Shown here: piece after piece, positions 1 through 7,425 of the stretch
Layout: each line of letters opens with the position of its first letter
Numbering within the stretch: position 1 is the first letter of the stretch
DNA from: Acidobacteriota bacterium
GTDB lineage: Bacteria; Acidobacteriota; Polarisedimenticolia; JAPUIV01
Direction: 5' to 3'
Assembly: GCA_027296665.1 (NCBI GenBank)
Contig: JAPUIV010000266.1
Location: 1 to 15,489, forward strand
DNA: 15,489 nt
The notes under the pieces: model-generated
Seen by the model: the letters and a program-made list of their open reading frames with translations, nothing else
The model's database searches: none
Told to the model about the DNA's origin: nothing
Position numbers and translations under genes: made by a program

Positions 1-917
1 CTGCGGATCCGATCGGACACCACACGCCCCTCCGGCAGGTCGGGATGCCGCAGGATGAGGGGGAGCCGTATTTGTTCCTGGAACAGGATGCCGTGCGACC
101 ACCAATCGTGATCCCCCAACCCTTCGCCATGGTCAGCGGTGATCGCCACCAGGGTGCGGTTCCCGGCCCCGGGGCGATCGATCTGTTGCAGGAGCCTGCC
201 GATCTGCGCGTCCATGAAATAGATCTCACAGTCGTACAGGGAGATCAGATCGGTTTTTTCGTTGCCGGGATTTCCGGCGCACAGCTTCAGGTAAGCCGGA
301 GGCGGGAGCAGCAGGGGGTCATGGGGATCGAAGTAATGGATCCAGAGGAAAAAGGGCACGCCGGCCGTCTTTTCGAGCCATTCGATGGCCGCATCGGTCG
401 TGGCGTCCGCCCGGCGCTGTGCCTCTCCGGTATGCACGATCCCGTCCTTGTCGGTCCGCTGCCCGGCCGGGTCGAGAAAGGTTTCGTCGAAATGGGAGAA
501 TCCGCGATCCAGGCCGAAGCGGCTCGAGGCGGGATAGGCGCTGATGAAGGCGGCCGTTCCGTACCCGGCCTCCGCCAGGATTCCAGCCAGGGTCCGGGCC
601 GATCGGTTGAGCCGCAGATCGGCGGATCCGTGCAGTGCCCGGAGCCCGTGATGGTACGGATTGAGACCGGTTAGGATCGAGGCATGGGAAACAGGTGTGA
701 CTGCGGCCTGGGCGGAGACCTCCTGGAACCGGACTCCCTCCCTGGCGATCCGGTCGATGTTGGGGCTGGTTTGCCCGCCGTAGCCATAGCACCCGAGGTG
801 GTCCGCCCGGGTGGTGTCCATCGTGATCAACAAGAGGTTGGCGCGCGGGACCTCGGCGCAGCCGAACAGGAGGGCGGTCATCGCCAGGGCGGTTTGCGAT
901 GGGATCGATATCCGCAC
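1..917 (-). CDS. Sulfatase-like hydrolase of the alkaline phosphatase superfamily, 3' part missing
   Basis: Reading the minus strand from a GTG at 917 gives about 305 residues without a stop up to the window edge, so the C-terminus is cut off. Family signs in order are the N-terminal metal-site stretch LLLITMDTTRADHLGCYGY, the nucleophile region TPVSHASILTG, a central FFLWIHYFDPHDP, and ADHGEGLGDHDWWSHG, which supplies the second Asp-His metal ligands. The nucleophile position holds Thr rather than the Cys/Ser of C-x-P-S-R sulfatases, so a phosphatase, phosphodiesterase or phospho-group transferase is as likely as a sulfatase. The N-terminus is hydrophobic with a lipobox-like LLFGC, suggesting an exported lipoprotein. 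No Shine-Dalgarno site precedes GTG 917, and ATG 881 is an in-frame alternative just before the hydrophobic stretch. The gene is divergent from the GHMP kinase. The superfamily is sure; the substrate is unknown. Confidence 0.85.
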   Translation of the reverse strand, partial: MRISIPSQTALAMTALLFGCAEVPRANLLLITMDTTRADHLGCYGYGGQTSPNIDRIAREGVRFQEVSAQAAVTPVSHASILTGLNPYHHGLRALHGSADLRLNRSARTLAGILAEAGYGTAAFISAYPASSRFGLDRGFSHFDETFLDPAGQRTDKDGIVHTGEAQRRADATTDAAIEWLEKTAGVPFFLWIHYFDPHDPLLLPPPAYLKLCAGNPGNEKTDLISLYDCEIYFMDAQIGRLLQQIDRPGAGNRTLVAITADHGEGLGDHDWWSHGILFQEQIRLPLILRHPDLPEGRVVSDRIR

Positions 918-922
918 GGTTT

Positions 923-932
923 CATTATAATG
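923..932. promoter_or_regulatory. Palindromic -10 element (candidate bidirectional promoter)
   Basis: CATTATAATG is a perfect 10-bp palindrome, so a consensus TATAAT is read on both strands: 926-931 plus, 929-924 minus. It is the only AT-rich spot in the 40-bp gap between two divergent genes. Predicted starts are near 938 (plus, about 20 nt before the kinase ATG) and near 917 (minus, on the GTG codon). I find no good -35 on either side. Bidirectional promoters built on symmetric -10 elements are known in bacteria; its use here is inference. Confidence 0.5.
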
Positions 933-957
933 GGATCGACAGGGAGACCGAAGAGAG

Positions 958-1977
958 ATGATCCTCGAAGCTACCGCGCCCACCCGCATCGACCTGGCCG
1001 GCGGGTCTCTTGATATCTGGCCCCTCAATCTCCTGGTTGATGGGGCCGTCACGGTGAATGTCGCCATCGATCTGTACGCCCGGTGCCGTCTCCGCGCCCG
1101 GAAGGGGAAAGGGGTGCGGATCGAATCGAGGGACGGCCGAAGATCGGCCTCCTTCTCCTCCCTCGCCCATTTCCCGCCGCGGCCGGGACTCGAGTTGATC
1201 CAGGAGCTGGTGAGGCAATTCGCGCCCCGCCGGGGATTCCGCCTGGAAACCGATTGTTCCGCCCCGGCCGGTTCCGGGCTGGGCGGATCTTCCGCCCTGG
1301 CGGTGGCCCTGGCCGGTCTTCTGGGCCGGTTCACCGGCCGGCGGATGACCCGCCCGCAATTGATCGTTCTCTGCCGGGATCTGGAGGCGCGGGTCATCCG
1401 GACCTCCACCGGAACGCAGGATTACATCGCCGCCCTGCACGGCGGGTGGAACGCCGTATGGTATGGCCCCGGCGGGCCGAGAATTGAGAAACTCAAGGCG
1501 GGAGGGAATCTGGAACGGCGGATGATGCTCTATTTCACCGGCCGTTCCAGGGCCTCGGCAGGAAGCAACCGGGACATTCTGGGCCGGTGCCTGGAGGGGG
1601 ACAAAAGAACCCTGGCAGCCCTCGATGGGGTGGCCGCCGCCGCCAGAGACATGCGGGCGGCTCTTCTTTCAGGAGACGGTCCGGGGATCGACCGGAATCT
1701 TCGACAGGAGTGGAAATGGCGCCAGAAGCTGTCACCCAAGGTTGGCCAGGGAGGTGTTGAGGCCTCGATCCGGACCGCCCTTCGGGCCGGGGCCGTCGCG
1801 GGTAAACCTTGCGGGGCGGGCGGCGGCGGATGCGTCCTGTTGCTGTGCGATCCCGACCGCCAGGACCGGGTCCGCAGGGCGCTGGGTGGCGGTGGGGGCC
1901 GCTTCCTGCGGTTCCGGGTGGTGAAGAGGGGGCTGCGGGTAAAAAATTTGGACGGACAGGCCGGATCTCCCGTATAA
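958..1977 (+). CDS. GHMP-family sugar/isoprenoid kinase
   Basis: A 339-residue small-molecule kinase of the galactokinase/homoserine/mevalonate/phosphomevalonate fold. Motif 1 is near residues 5-20 (TAPTRIDLAGGSLDIWP). Motif 2, the ATP phosphate loop, is PAGSGLGGSSA at about 103-113. Motif 3 is KPCGAGGGG at 283-291. The stretch TGTQDYIAALHGG near 151-163 resembles heptose-7-phosphate kinases (HddA-like) and mevalonate-type kinases, where this part contacts the substrate. The cytosolic enzyme probably phosphorylates a sugar, but I cannot fix the substrate: no other nucleotide-heptose or mevalonate gene is in the window, and dxs shows the cell uses the non-mevalonate route. Length is normal for the family. 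The ATG at 958 has only purine-rich sequence upstream. Its UAA stop overlaps the next gene's -10 element. Confidence 0.85.
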   Translation: MILEATAPTRIDLAGGSLDIWPLNLLVDGAVTVNVAIDLYARCRLRARKGKGVRIESRDGRRSASFSSLAHFPPRPGLELIQELVRQFAPRRGFRLETDCSAPAGSGLGGSSALAVALAGLLGRFTGRRMTRPQLIVLCRDLEARVIRTSTGTQDYIAALHGGWNAVWYGPGGPRIEKLKAGGNLERRMMLYFTGRSRASAGSNRDILGRCLEGDKRTLAALDGVAAAARDMRAALLSGDGPGIDRNLRQEWKWRQKLSPKVGQGGVEASIRTALRAGAVAGKPCGAGGGGCVLLLCDPDRQDRVRRALGGGGGRFLRFRVVKRGLRVKNLDGQAGSPV

Positions 1978-1978
1978 T
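1948..1978 (+). promoter_or_regulatory. Sigma-70-type promoter for the secreted protein gene
   Basis: A perfect TATAAT (1973-1978) lies 19 bp after TTGGAC (1948-1953), and the predicted start is near 1985. The -10 overlaps the stop codon of the GHMP kinase gene. It would give a leader of about 45 nt to the gene at 2030. The -35 matches consensus in only three positions and the spacing is long, so the -10 carries most of the evidence. Confidence 0.5.
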
Positions 1979-2029
1979 AATTGGACACAGAATATTTCCC
2001 CGGCCCGAGCCCTGCCCAGGGAGGACGAG

Positions 2030-2584
2030 ATGAGACGATTTACGCGCGCCCTGATCCTTCTACCGGCCCTTTCCCTTCTGGGAGGAGTCGTCCTTGCCGA
2101 CCAGGTCATCTACTTCAAGTCCGGTAAGGTGATTGTCGCCAGCAAGACCGAGGAGAGAGGCGGCTGGATCTTCCTGGAATTTCTGGGCGGCGGTGTGCTC
2201 GGGATCCCGGCCGCCAGGGTTGACCGGATCGAAAAGAGTGAGGTCATTCAGGAATCGACCTCCATTGCCAATACCATCGAATCCCCTGACGCTTCGCGGC
2301 GGGCCCGTGCCGTGGGTAGCCGTTCAGGCCGATCGACCCCGGGGGCCAACCGAAATGCGGCTGCCCGTCCCGGCGTTCCCGGCACCCTGCCGGGGGCACA
2401 ACGGCCAGGGCGTCTGGGCCAGGGGCAGACTCGCCTGCCTGGAGTCGGTCTGGCCACCCGAGGCGGCCGGCCGAGTCCGATGATCCAGGGAAATCGCGGC
2501 GGCCCCGCCGGACTACAAACCATCGACCTCTCCGGAGACCTCGGCCAGAACCGAGGTGATGGGGAGAAAAAAGAAGAGAAATAG
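2030..2584 (+). CDS. Secreted protein of unknown function with Gly/Arg/Pro-rich tail
   Basis: This 184-residue protein starts at an ATG with a good ribosome site (GGGAGG, 5 bases upstream). Residues 1-23 are a signal peptide: MRR basic start, a Leu-rich core, and likely cleavage after VLA before DQV. A short beta-rich module follows (about 24-70, DQVIYFKSGKVIVASKTEE to IPAARVDRIEKSE). It resembles a recurring periplasmic pattern in which a Gly-containing strand pair ends in 'V.RIE'. The rest (about 75-184) is low-complexity, rich in Gly, Arg, Pro and Ala, and probably disordered. I do not recognise a named family. It probably works in the periplasm or at the cell surface. It has its own promoter and ends 25 bp before the kinase gene, so the two are likely co-transcribed. 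Confidence 0.65.
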   Translation: MRRFTRALILLPALSLLGGVVLADQVIYFKSGKVIVASKTEERGGWIFLEFLGGGVLGIPAARVDRIEKSEVIQESTSIANTIESPDASRRARAVGSRSGRSTPGANRNAAARPGVPGTLPGAQRPGRLGQGQTRLPGVGLATRGGRPSPMIQGNRGGPAGLQTIDLSGDLGQNRGDGEKKEEK

Positions 2585-2609
2585 TCCTTCTCGGCAGGGA
2601 ACTCCGGGG

Positions 2610-3170
2610 ATGGGAATCTTCATCGGCCTGACCGGGCTGAATGCGTCCGGGAAGGGAGAGGCGGTCTCCTTGCTGATCCAGCTTGGATTCCGGTCCCATT
2701 CCCTTTCCGATGTCGTGCGCGGGGAGGCCACCCTTCTTGGCAGGGATCATAGCCGGGACAATCTCATCGAAATCGGCAACCGGTTGAGGAGTTCGGAAGG
2801 TTTCGGGGTCCTCGCCCGGAGGATCCTGCCTACCCTGAAGGACAAGGATGTCATCGATTCGATACGCCATCCCGAAGAGGTCGCCGTCCTCCGGGAACTC
2901 GATCGCTTCCTCCTCCTGGGCATCGATGCGCCGATCGAACTCCGGTTCGAACGGTCCCGCTTGCGGGGACGGGGGGGGGATGCCACCACCCTGGAGGCCT
3001 TCCGCCGGATGGAGGAGCGGGAACTGGGCGGCCCCGAATCGGAATCACAGCAGTTGCTGGAATGTCTCCGCCTGGCCGACACCCGGATCCGGAATGACGC
3101 CACTCGGACCGTCTTTCACCAGAGGATCCGGGAGAGTCTCCGCCTGGCCGGCTTCCGTTTTCGGAAATAA
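2610..3170 (+). CDS. P-loop nucleotide kinase (AAA_18/dephospho-CoA kinase-like), DcdV N-terminal-domain type
   Basis: With the ATG at 2610 the protein has 186 residues and starts right at the first strand, GIFIGLTG. The P-loop is GLNASGKGE (9-17), with Gly and Glu where most Walker A motifs have Ser/Thr. Then come SLSDVVRGEA (31-40), LIEIGNRLRSSEGFGVLARRIL (52-73), VIDSIRHPEEVAVLREL (81-97), IDAPIELRFERSRLRGRGGD (105-124) and IRNDAT (160-165). This order is that of small archaeal and bacterial nucleotide kinases, and of the domain fused to a deaminase in anti-phage DcdV proteins; no deaminase follows here. The substrate is unknown, probably a nucleotide or deoxynucleotide. I prefer 2610 because AGGGA lies nine bases upstream. 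An in-frame ATG at 2556 would add a basic tail and overlap the preceding gene. Its last 55 bp overlap the rhomboid gene on the other strand. Confidence 0.8.
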   Translation: MGIFIGLTGLNASGKGEAVSLLIQLGFRSHSLSDVVRGEATLLGRDHSRDNLIEIGNRLRSSEGFGVLARRILPTLKDKDVIDSIRHPEEVAVLRELDRFLLLGIDAPIELRFERSRLRGRGGDATTLEAFRRMEERELGGPESESQQLLECLRLADTRIRNDATRTVFHQRIRESLRLAGFRFRK

Positions 3171-3802
3171 AAAGTAAGCGGGATCCCGATCAGAAACCCG
3201 CCGATATGGGCATACCAGGCAATCCCTTCCTGGGATCCCGCCGAGTACCATTGCAGGTAGAACCAGAGGCCGAGAAAGATCCAGGCGGGTACCCGCGCGA
3301 TCCGGATGAAAATGAACAGGGGGATGACAATCTGAACCCGCTGGAAGGGGAACCGAACGAAATATCCCCCGAGCATTCCGGCGATCGCCCCGCTCGCCCC
3401 GATCAGCGGCGCCCGGGAGTCGGGCGTCATGGCGACCTGGACAAGTCCGGCGCCAATGCCGCAGAGAAGGTAAAAGAAAAGAAAGCGCCATCTTCCCAGC
3501 GCATCTTCCATCCGCCGCCCGAAGGTCCATAGGTACAGCAGATTCCCGATGAGGTGCAACCATCCCCCGTGCAGGAACTGGGAACTCACGAGAACCGCGA
3601 GGTGGGGGACCCTGCGGGCTCCATCGAGGTGGGTGAAATGACTGATCTCGAAGGGGATCGCCCCGAATGCGGTGATCAACTCCTGGAGCTTTTCCGCCGG
3701 AAGCCGGATCTCGTGCAGGAAAACGGCGAGGTTCGCCGCCACCAGGGCCAGGCAGATCAGGGGCGCGGTCGATATCGGTTCTTCGTCGCGTATCGGGATC
3801 AT
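3116..3802 (-). CDS. Rhomboid family intramembrane serine protease
   Basis: A 228-residue polytopic membrane protein with the rhomboid signature. His83 and Asn87 sit in the HLIGN segment of helix 2, the catalytic Ser137 is in GASGAIAG, and the catalytic His199 is in WYAHIGGF. Hydrophobic helices lie at about 13-30, 80-93, 106-123, 132-148, 156-168, 174-184 and 195-212. Rhomboids cut single-pass membrane proteins within or near the bilayer; the substrate is unknown. It ends in a basic tail (RKRKPARRRLSR). Length and motif order are usual for the family and both catalytic residues are present, so it should be active. It is convergent with the kinase gene and overlaps it by 55 bp, and divergent from dxs. 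The ATG at 3802 lacks a clear ribosome site. Confidence 0.93.
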   Translation of the reverse strand: MIPIRDEEPISTAPLICLALVAANLAVFLHEIRLPAEKLQELITAFGAIPFEISHFTHLDGARRVPHLAVLVSSQFLHGGWLHLIGNLLYLWTFGRRMEDALGRWRFLFFYLLCGIGAGLVQVAMTPDSRAPLIGASGAIAGMLGGYFVRFPFQRVQIVIPLFIFIRIARVPAWIFLGLWFYLQWYSAGSQEGIAWYAHIGGFLIGIPLTFYFRKRKPARRRLSRILW

Positions 3803-3853
3803 CGTTGTTCGAGAAAGAGTACAGGTTGCCGCCGCCGCCGTCCGGAGCGCCGG

Positions 3854-3862
3854 ATCCTAGCA
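3854..3862 (-). promoter_or_regulatory. Extended -10 candidate for the rhomboid gene
   Basis: On the minus strand the string TGCTAGGAT fits the extended -10 pattern TGnTAnnaT, about 50 bp upstream of the rhomboid ATG at 3802. No recognisable -35 accompanies it. It is the only plausible promoter I see for this gene in the 3803-3961 intergenic stretch. Confidence 0.3.
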
Positions 3863-3893
3863 CGAATCGGGCGGTTTCCCACCGGCGGGGTGC

Positions 3894-3923
3894 TTGACAG
3901 AAGATTCCCCAATCTCCTATAAA
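3894..3923 (+). promoter_or_regulatory. Strong sigma-70-type promoter for the dxs-pepA-moaB unit
   Basis: A perfect -35 TTGACA (3894-3899) and -10 TATAAA (3918-3923) are separated by 18 bp. The predicted start is near 3930, giving a leader of about 32 nt before the TTG start of dxs. It is the best consensus promoter in the window and is well placed for a housekeeping operon. No operator-like repeat is visible around it. Confidence 0.75.
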
Positions 3924-3961
3924 GGTTTTTCCCCCCGGGATGGGCCGATCGAGGGGCATCG

Positions 3962-5911
3962 TTGGGGCGACCGGGGCATACCCTGATGGATCATACTCTA
4001 GCGGAACAGGCGAAGCTGGCGGTTTCTGCCAAGGACAGGAAACGGGTTCGCCTCGAGGATATCAACTCGCCCGCCGACTTGAGGGCGCTCCCGGTTCAGG
4101 ACCTGGTTCCCCTTGCCGAGGAGGCGCGGGAATTTCTGATCTCGGTTGTTTCGAGGACCGGGGGGCATCTCGGCGCCAGCCTCGGCGTCGTGGAGTTGAC
4201 CTTCGCTCTTCATTACGTGTTCGACACTCCCAGGGACAAGATCTTGTGGGATGTCGGCCACCAGGGATACATCCACAAGATCCTGACGGGCCGCCGGGAG
4301 GACCTCTGGACCATCCGTCAATTGAAGGGGATCAGCGGATTTCTCAAACGATCGGAATCGCCCTACGATCAGTTCGGGGCCGGCCATGCCAGCACCTCGA
4401 TTTCCGCCGCGCTGGGTTTCGCCGCGGCCCGCGACGCTGGAGGAAAGGATTACCGCATCGTGACCGTCACCGGAGATGGAGCGATGACCGGGGGCCTCGC
4501 CTACGAGGGGCTCAACAATGCCGGCAACTCCGGCCGGGATCTTCTCGTCATTCTGAACGACAACGAGATGTCGATTTCTCCCAATGTCGGGGCAATCTCT
4601 CATTATCTCACCAGCATCACCACCAACCCCTACTACAACCGGTTGAAGGAGGAGGTATACCATCTGATCGAGAAGTTCCCCAAAATGGGGATCTCGGTCG
4701 GTCAGCTCGCCAAGCGATTGGAGACAAGTTTCAAAAGCCTCCTGGTGCCGGGTGCGTTGTTCCAGTCTCTGGGATTTACCTACCATGGTCCGATCGATGG
4801 CCACAACCTGCCGGAATTGGTTTCCGTCCTTTCCCGCATCCGCGCTGCGAAGGGCCCGGTTTTGCTCCACGTTCTGACGCAGAAGGGGAAAGGACACCCC
4901 CTGGCGGAGACCAGTCCCGACTGCCTGCACGGGGTATCCCCCACGGTGACGGGAAAAAAGAAACCCTCCCTTCCCCCTTACAACAAGGTTTTCGCCGAGA
5001 CTCTTGCCGAGATGGCGGAGGAGGACGGGAGGATCGTCGCCATCACCGCCGCCATGGCGGACGGCACCGGCCTGGTTCATTTCCAGAAAAAACACCCAGG
5101 GCGTTTCTACGATGTGGGGATTGCCGAGGCCCACGCCGTCACCTTCGCGGCCGGCCTGGCCGCGGGGGGGATGCGGCCGGTGGTAGCGATCTATTCGACC
5201 TTTTTACAAAGGGCGTACGACCAGATCATCCATGATGTCGCGATCCAGAAACTTCCCGTTGTCTTCGTCCTCGATCGGGCGGGGCTGGTCGGCCCGGACG
5301 GTCCCACCCATCACGGGGCGTTCGATTTTTCCTACTTGCGGCCGATCCCCAACTGTATCGTGGCCAGCCCCAAGGATGGCGACGATCTCCGCGACCTCAT
5401 GGCGACCGCTCTGGCCCAGGAGGAACGGCCATTTTTCATCCGGTATCCCAAGGAGAGTTGCATCGCTTTGACCGCTGGGCGGGCGCCGGCCCCCGTCCAG
5501 ATCGGCAGCTGGGAACTGCTGGAGGAGGGGGAGGACCTGGCGCTTCTTGCCGTGGGAGCGATGGTCCGGGTCTGCCGGGAAGTGGTTGGCGATCTGCGCG
5601 ATCGGGGGGTTTCGGCCGCGCTGGTCAACTGCCGGTTCGTGAATCCGGTCGACCGGGAATGCCTGGCGCGGCTCCGGAAAAACCTTTCCCATCTGATCAC
5701 CATTGAGGAAAACGTGCTTGCCGGTGGGTTTGGCTCCGCCGTCCATGAGGCACTGCGCGCCACGCCGGGGCCGGTGCCCCGCCTTTTACACCTGGGAATC
5801 CCGGATCGCTTCATCGAGCACGGAACGCGGGGGGAGACCCTCGCGCTCGCGGGGCTGTCCCGGGAAAAGATCCTGGAGTCGGTTCTCGATAGTCTGGAGG
5901 AAAAGGATTGA
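3962..5911 (+). CDS. dxs: 1-deoxy-D-xylulose-5-phosphate synthase
   Basis: Thiamine-diphosphate enzyme joining pyruvate and glyceraldehyde 3-phosphate to make DXP, the first step of the MEP isoprenoid pathway; DXP also feeds thiamine and pyridoxal synthesis. The 649-residue length is normal. Visible motifs are GGHLGASLGVVE, DVGHQGYIHKILTGR, the cofactor motif GDGAMTGG starting near residue 171 with the following NN, YHGPIDGHN, LTQKGKGH, the catalytic Glu389 in VGIAEAHAVTFAAGLA, and DRAGLVGPDGPTHHGAFD. The TTG at 3962 has GAGGGG upstream at good spacing. ATG 3986 is in frame but has no clear ribosome site. Even from 3986, about 20 extra residues precede the usual N-terminal 'INSPADL'. It is first in a tight unit, and its stop overlaps the pepA start by four bases. 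Confidence 0.97.
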   Translation: MGRPGHTLMDHTLAEQAKLAVSAKDRKRVRLEDINSPADLRALPVQDLVPLAEEAREFLISVVSRTGGHLGASLGVVELTFALHYVFDTPRDKILWDVGHQGYIHKILTGRREDLWTIRQLKGISGFLKRSESPYDQFGAGHASTSISAALGFAAARDAGGKDYRIVTVTGDGAMTGGLAYEGLNNAGNSGRDLLVILNDNEMSISPNVGAISHYLTSITTNPYYNRLKEEVYHLIEKFPKMGISVGQLAKRLETSFKSLLVPGALFQSLGFTYHGPIDGHNLPELVSVLSRIRAAKGPVLLHVLTQKGKGHPLAETSPDCLHGVSPTVTGKKKPSLPPYNKVFAETLAEMAEEDGRIVAITAAMADGTGLVHFQKKHPGRFYDVGIAEAHAVTFAAGLAAGGMRPVVAIYSTFLQRAYDQIIHDVAIQKLPVVFVLDRAGLVGPDGPTHHGAFDFSYLRPIPNCIVASPKDGDDLRDLMATALAQEERPFFIRYPKESCIALTAGRAPAPVQIGSWELLEEGEDLALLAVGAMVRVCREVVGDLRDRGVSAALVNCRFVNPVDRECLARLRKNLSHLITIEENVLAGGFGSAVHEALRATPGPVPRLLHLGIPDRFIEHGTRGETLALAGLSREKILESVLDSLEEKD

Positions 5912-7407
5912 CGAAGATCTTGTTCCAATCCGGAGCTTTGCAAGAGGCCACCGCAGATACGGTGGCCGATTTTGTCTTCGAGGGAAGCTCGCGGCTGATC
6001 GGCCTGGGTTCGTCGAAACAGGGTGGATCTCTTTCCCGGGTACTCAAGCGGGACGGTTTTTCGGGAAAAGTAGGCACCCTGTATCAATGGCATCCCGCCG
6101 GCGGCGCTCCGGTGCGGCGATACCTGGTCGCCGGCCTCGGGCCTCGAAAACAGTATCGATTGGAGACCCTTCGGAGGGCTTGTGCCGCCGTCGCCAGAAA
6201 GTTGAGAACCTATCCCGACCGGCATCTCGCCCTGCCTCTCGCTGCCGGTCCCGGGGGCGCCGCCGACGCGGCCGAAATGGCCCGGGCCGGGGTGGAGGGG
6301 GTTCTTCTGGGGAACTACCAGTTCACCAAATACCGTACCTGCATCCCGAAACCTTCCCTGTCCCTGGAAACCATCCATATCATCGCGCCCGGAGGGCGGA
6401 AAAGTCAGGTCGAGAAGGGGATCCGGGAGGGAAAGCTGGCCGCGGAGGCGACCAACTTCGCCCGGGATCTCGTTTCGGAACCGGCCGGTTTCCTGAATCC
6501 CTCCAGGATGGTTGCGATCGCCAAAAAGGTCGCCAAGGAAAACGGCCTGGCATGTGAAGTCCTGGAAGGGGCCCGGCTCCGGAAGCTGGGGATGGGGGGG
6601 TTGTTAGGTGTCGGGCAGGGGAGCAGCGAGCCGCCCTATCTGGTGCTGCTCACCTATCGTCCCAGGGGCCGGAAGGCGCGCAAACGGGTTGGGATTGTGG
6701 GAAAGGGGATCACCTTCGACAGCGGCGGGTTGTCATTGAAGAATGCCGACTCGATGGAAACGATGAAATGCGATATGGCCGGAGCCGCGTGCGTTCTGGC
6801 GGTGATGCGGGCCCTGCCGTCGCTCGCCCCGCCGGTGGAGGTGGTGGGTGTGCTCGCGCTGGCGGAGAATATGCCGGGCGGGAAGGCGATCCGTCCGGGG
6901 GATATCCTCAAGATGCACTCGGGCCTCACGGTCGAGGTCCGCAATACCGATGCGGAGGGAAGACTGATCCTGGGGGACGCCCTGTCCTACCTCGCGAAAC
7001 AATCGGTCGACGAGATGATCAACCTTGCCACTCTCACCGGCGCCTGTGTCGTGGCGCTCGGGCCCCTCTGCGCCGGGGTCATGGGAAACAACCAGACATT
7101 GATCAACCGGGTTCTGAAATCGGCGGACCGGAGCGGTGAGATGATGTGGCAATTGCCCCTTTTCGAGGACTACCTGTACCAGGTGGAAAGCGATGTGGCC
7201 GATATCCGCAATGCCGGCAACCGCTGGGGCGGCGCCATCACCGCCGGCCTGTTCCTGAAGAAATTCGTGCAGGACAGCATTCCCTGGGCCCATATCGACA
7301 TCGCCGGACCCGCATTCCTCGACGACGATACCTACCATACCCCGAAAGGCGCGACCGGGGCCGGCGTCCGGACCCTGCTCCGCCTTCTTTCCGATGGGAA
7401 TCGGTGA
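5908..7407 (+). CDS. pepA: Leucyl aminopeptidase, M17 family
   Basis: A 499-residue cytosolic metallo-aminopeptidase that removes N-terminal residues from peptides and normally acts as a two-metal hexamer. The C-terminal catalytic domain shows GKGITFDSGGLSLK (Lys266 and Asp271 as metal or catalytic residues), MKCDMAGA, ENMPGGKAIRPGDI and the family signature NTDAEGRL (about 346-353) with the Asp, Glu and Arg expected. The last part, WAHIDIAGPAF, is also typical. Every catalytic position I can locate is intact. The start is a TTG within TTGA, sharing bases with the dxs stop; GGAGG lies seven bases upstream and supports it. Translation is therefore probably coupled to dxs. In some bacteria PepA also binds DNA, but nothing here shows that. 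Confidence 0.96.
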   Translation: MTKILFQSGALQEATADTVADFVFEGSSRLIGLGSSKQGGSLSRVLKRDGFSGKVGTLYQWHPAGGAPVRRYLVAGLGPRKQYRLETLRRACAAVARKLRTYPDRHLALPLAAGPGGAADAAEMARAGVEGVLLGNYQFTKYRTCIPKPSLSLETIHIIAPGGRKSQVEKGIREGKLAAEATNFARDLVSEPAGFLNPSRMVAIAKKVAKENGLACEVLEGARLRKLGMGGLLGVGQGSSEPPYLVLLTYRPRGRKARKRVGIVGKGITFDSGGLSLKNADSMETMKCDMAGAACVLAVMRALPSLAPPVEVVGVLALAENMPGGKAIRPGDILKMHSGLTVEVRNTDAEGRLILGDALSYLAKQSVDEMINLATLTGACVVALGPLCAGVMGNNQTLINRVLKSADRSGEMMWQLPLFEDYLYQVESDVADIRNAGNRWGGAITAGLFLKKFVQDSIPWAHIDIAGPAFLDDDTYHTPKGATGAGVRTLLRLLSDGNR

Positions 7408-7425
7408 TCGAACGGGAAGTCCGTC

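Noticed and set aside
2971..2978. Run of eight G in the kinase gene as a frameshift or phase-variation site
   Set aside because: The frame on both sides follows the family pattern (RGRGGD then the helical segment), so the gene is intact. G runs this long recur in the window, for instance at 8015-8022.
3153..3166. Hairpin TTCCG/CGGAA with a TTTT loop near the kinase stop, as a possible terminator
   Set aside because: It has only five pairs. On the plus strand it is followed by A-rich rather than T-rich sequence, and on the minus strand no T run follows it.
5332..6378. Long open frame on the minus strand across the dxs-pepA junction
   Set aside because: It lies opposite two certain genes. The product is Ser/Arg/Pro-rich with no motif, as expected of a GC-rich shadow frame.
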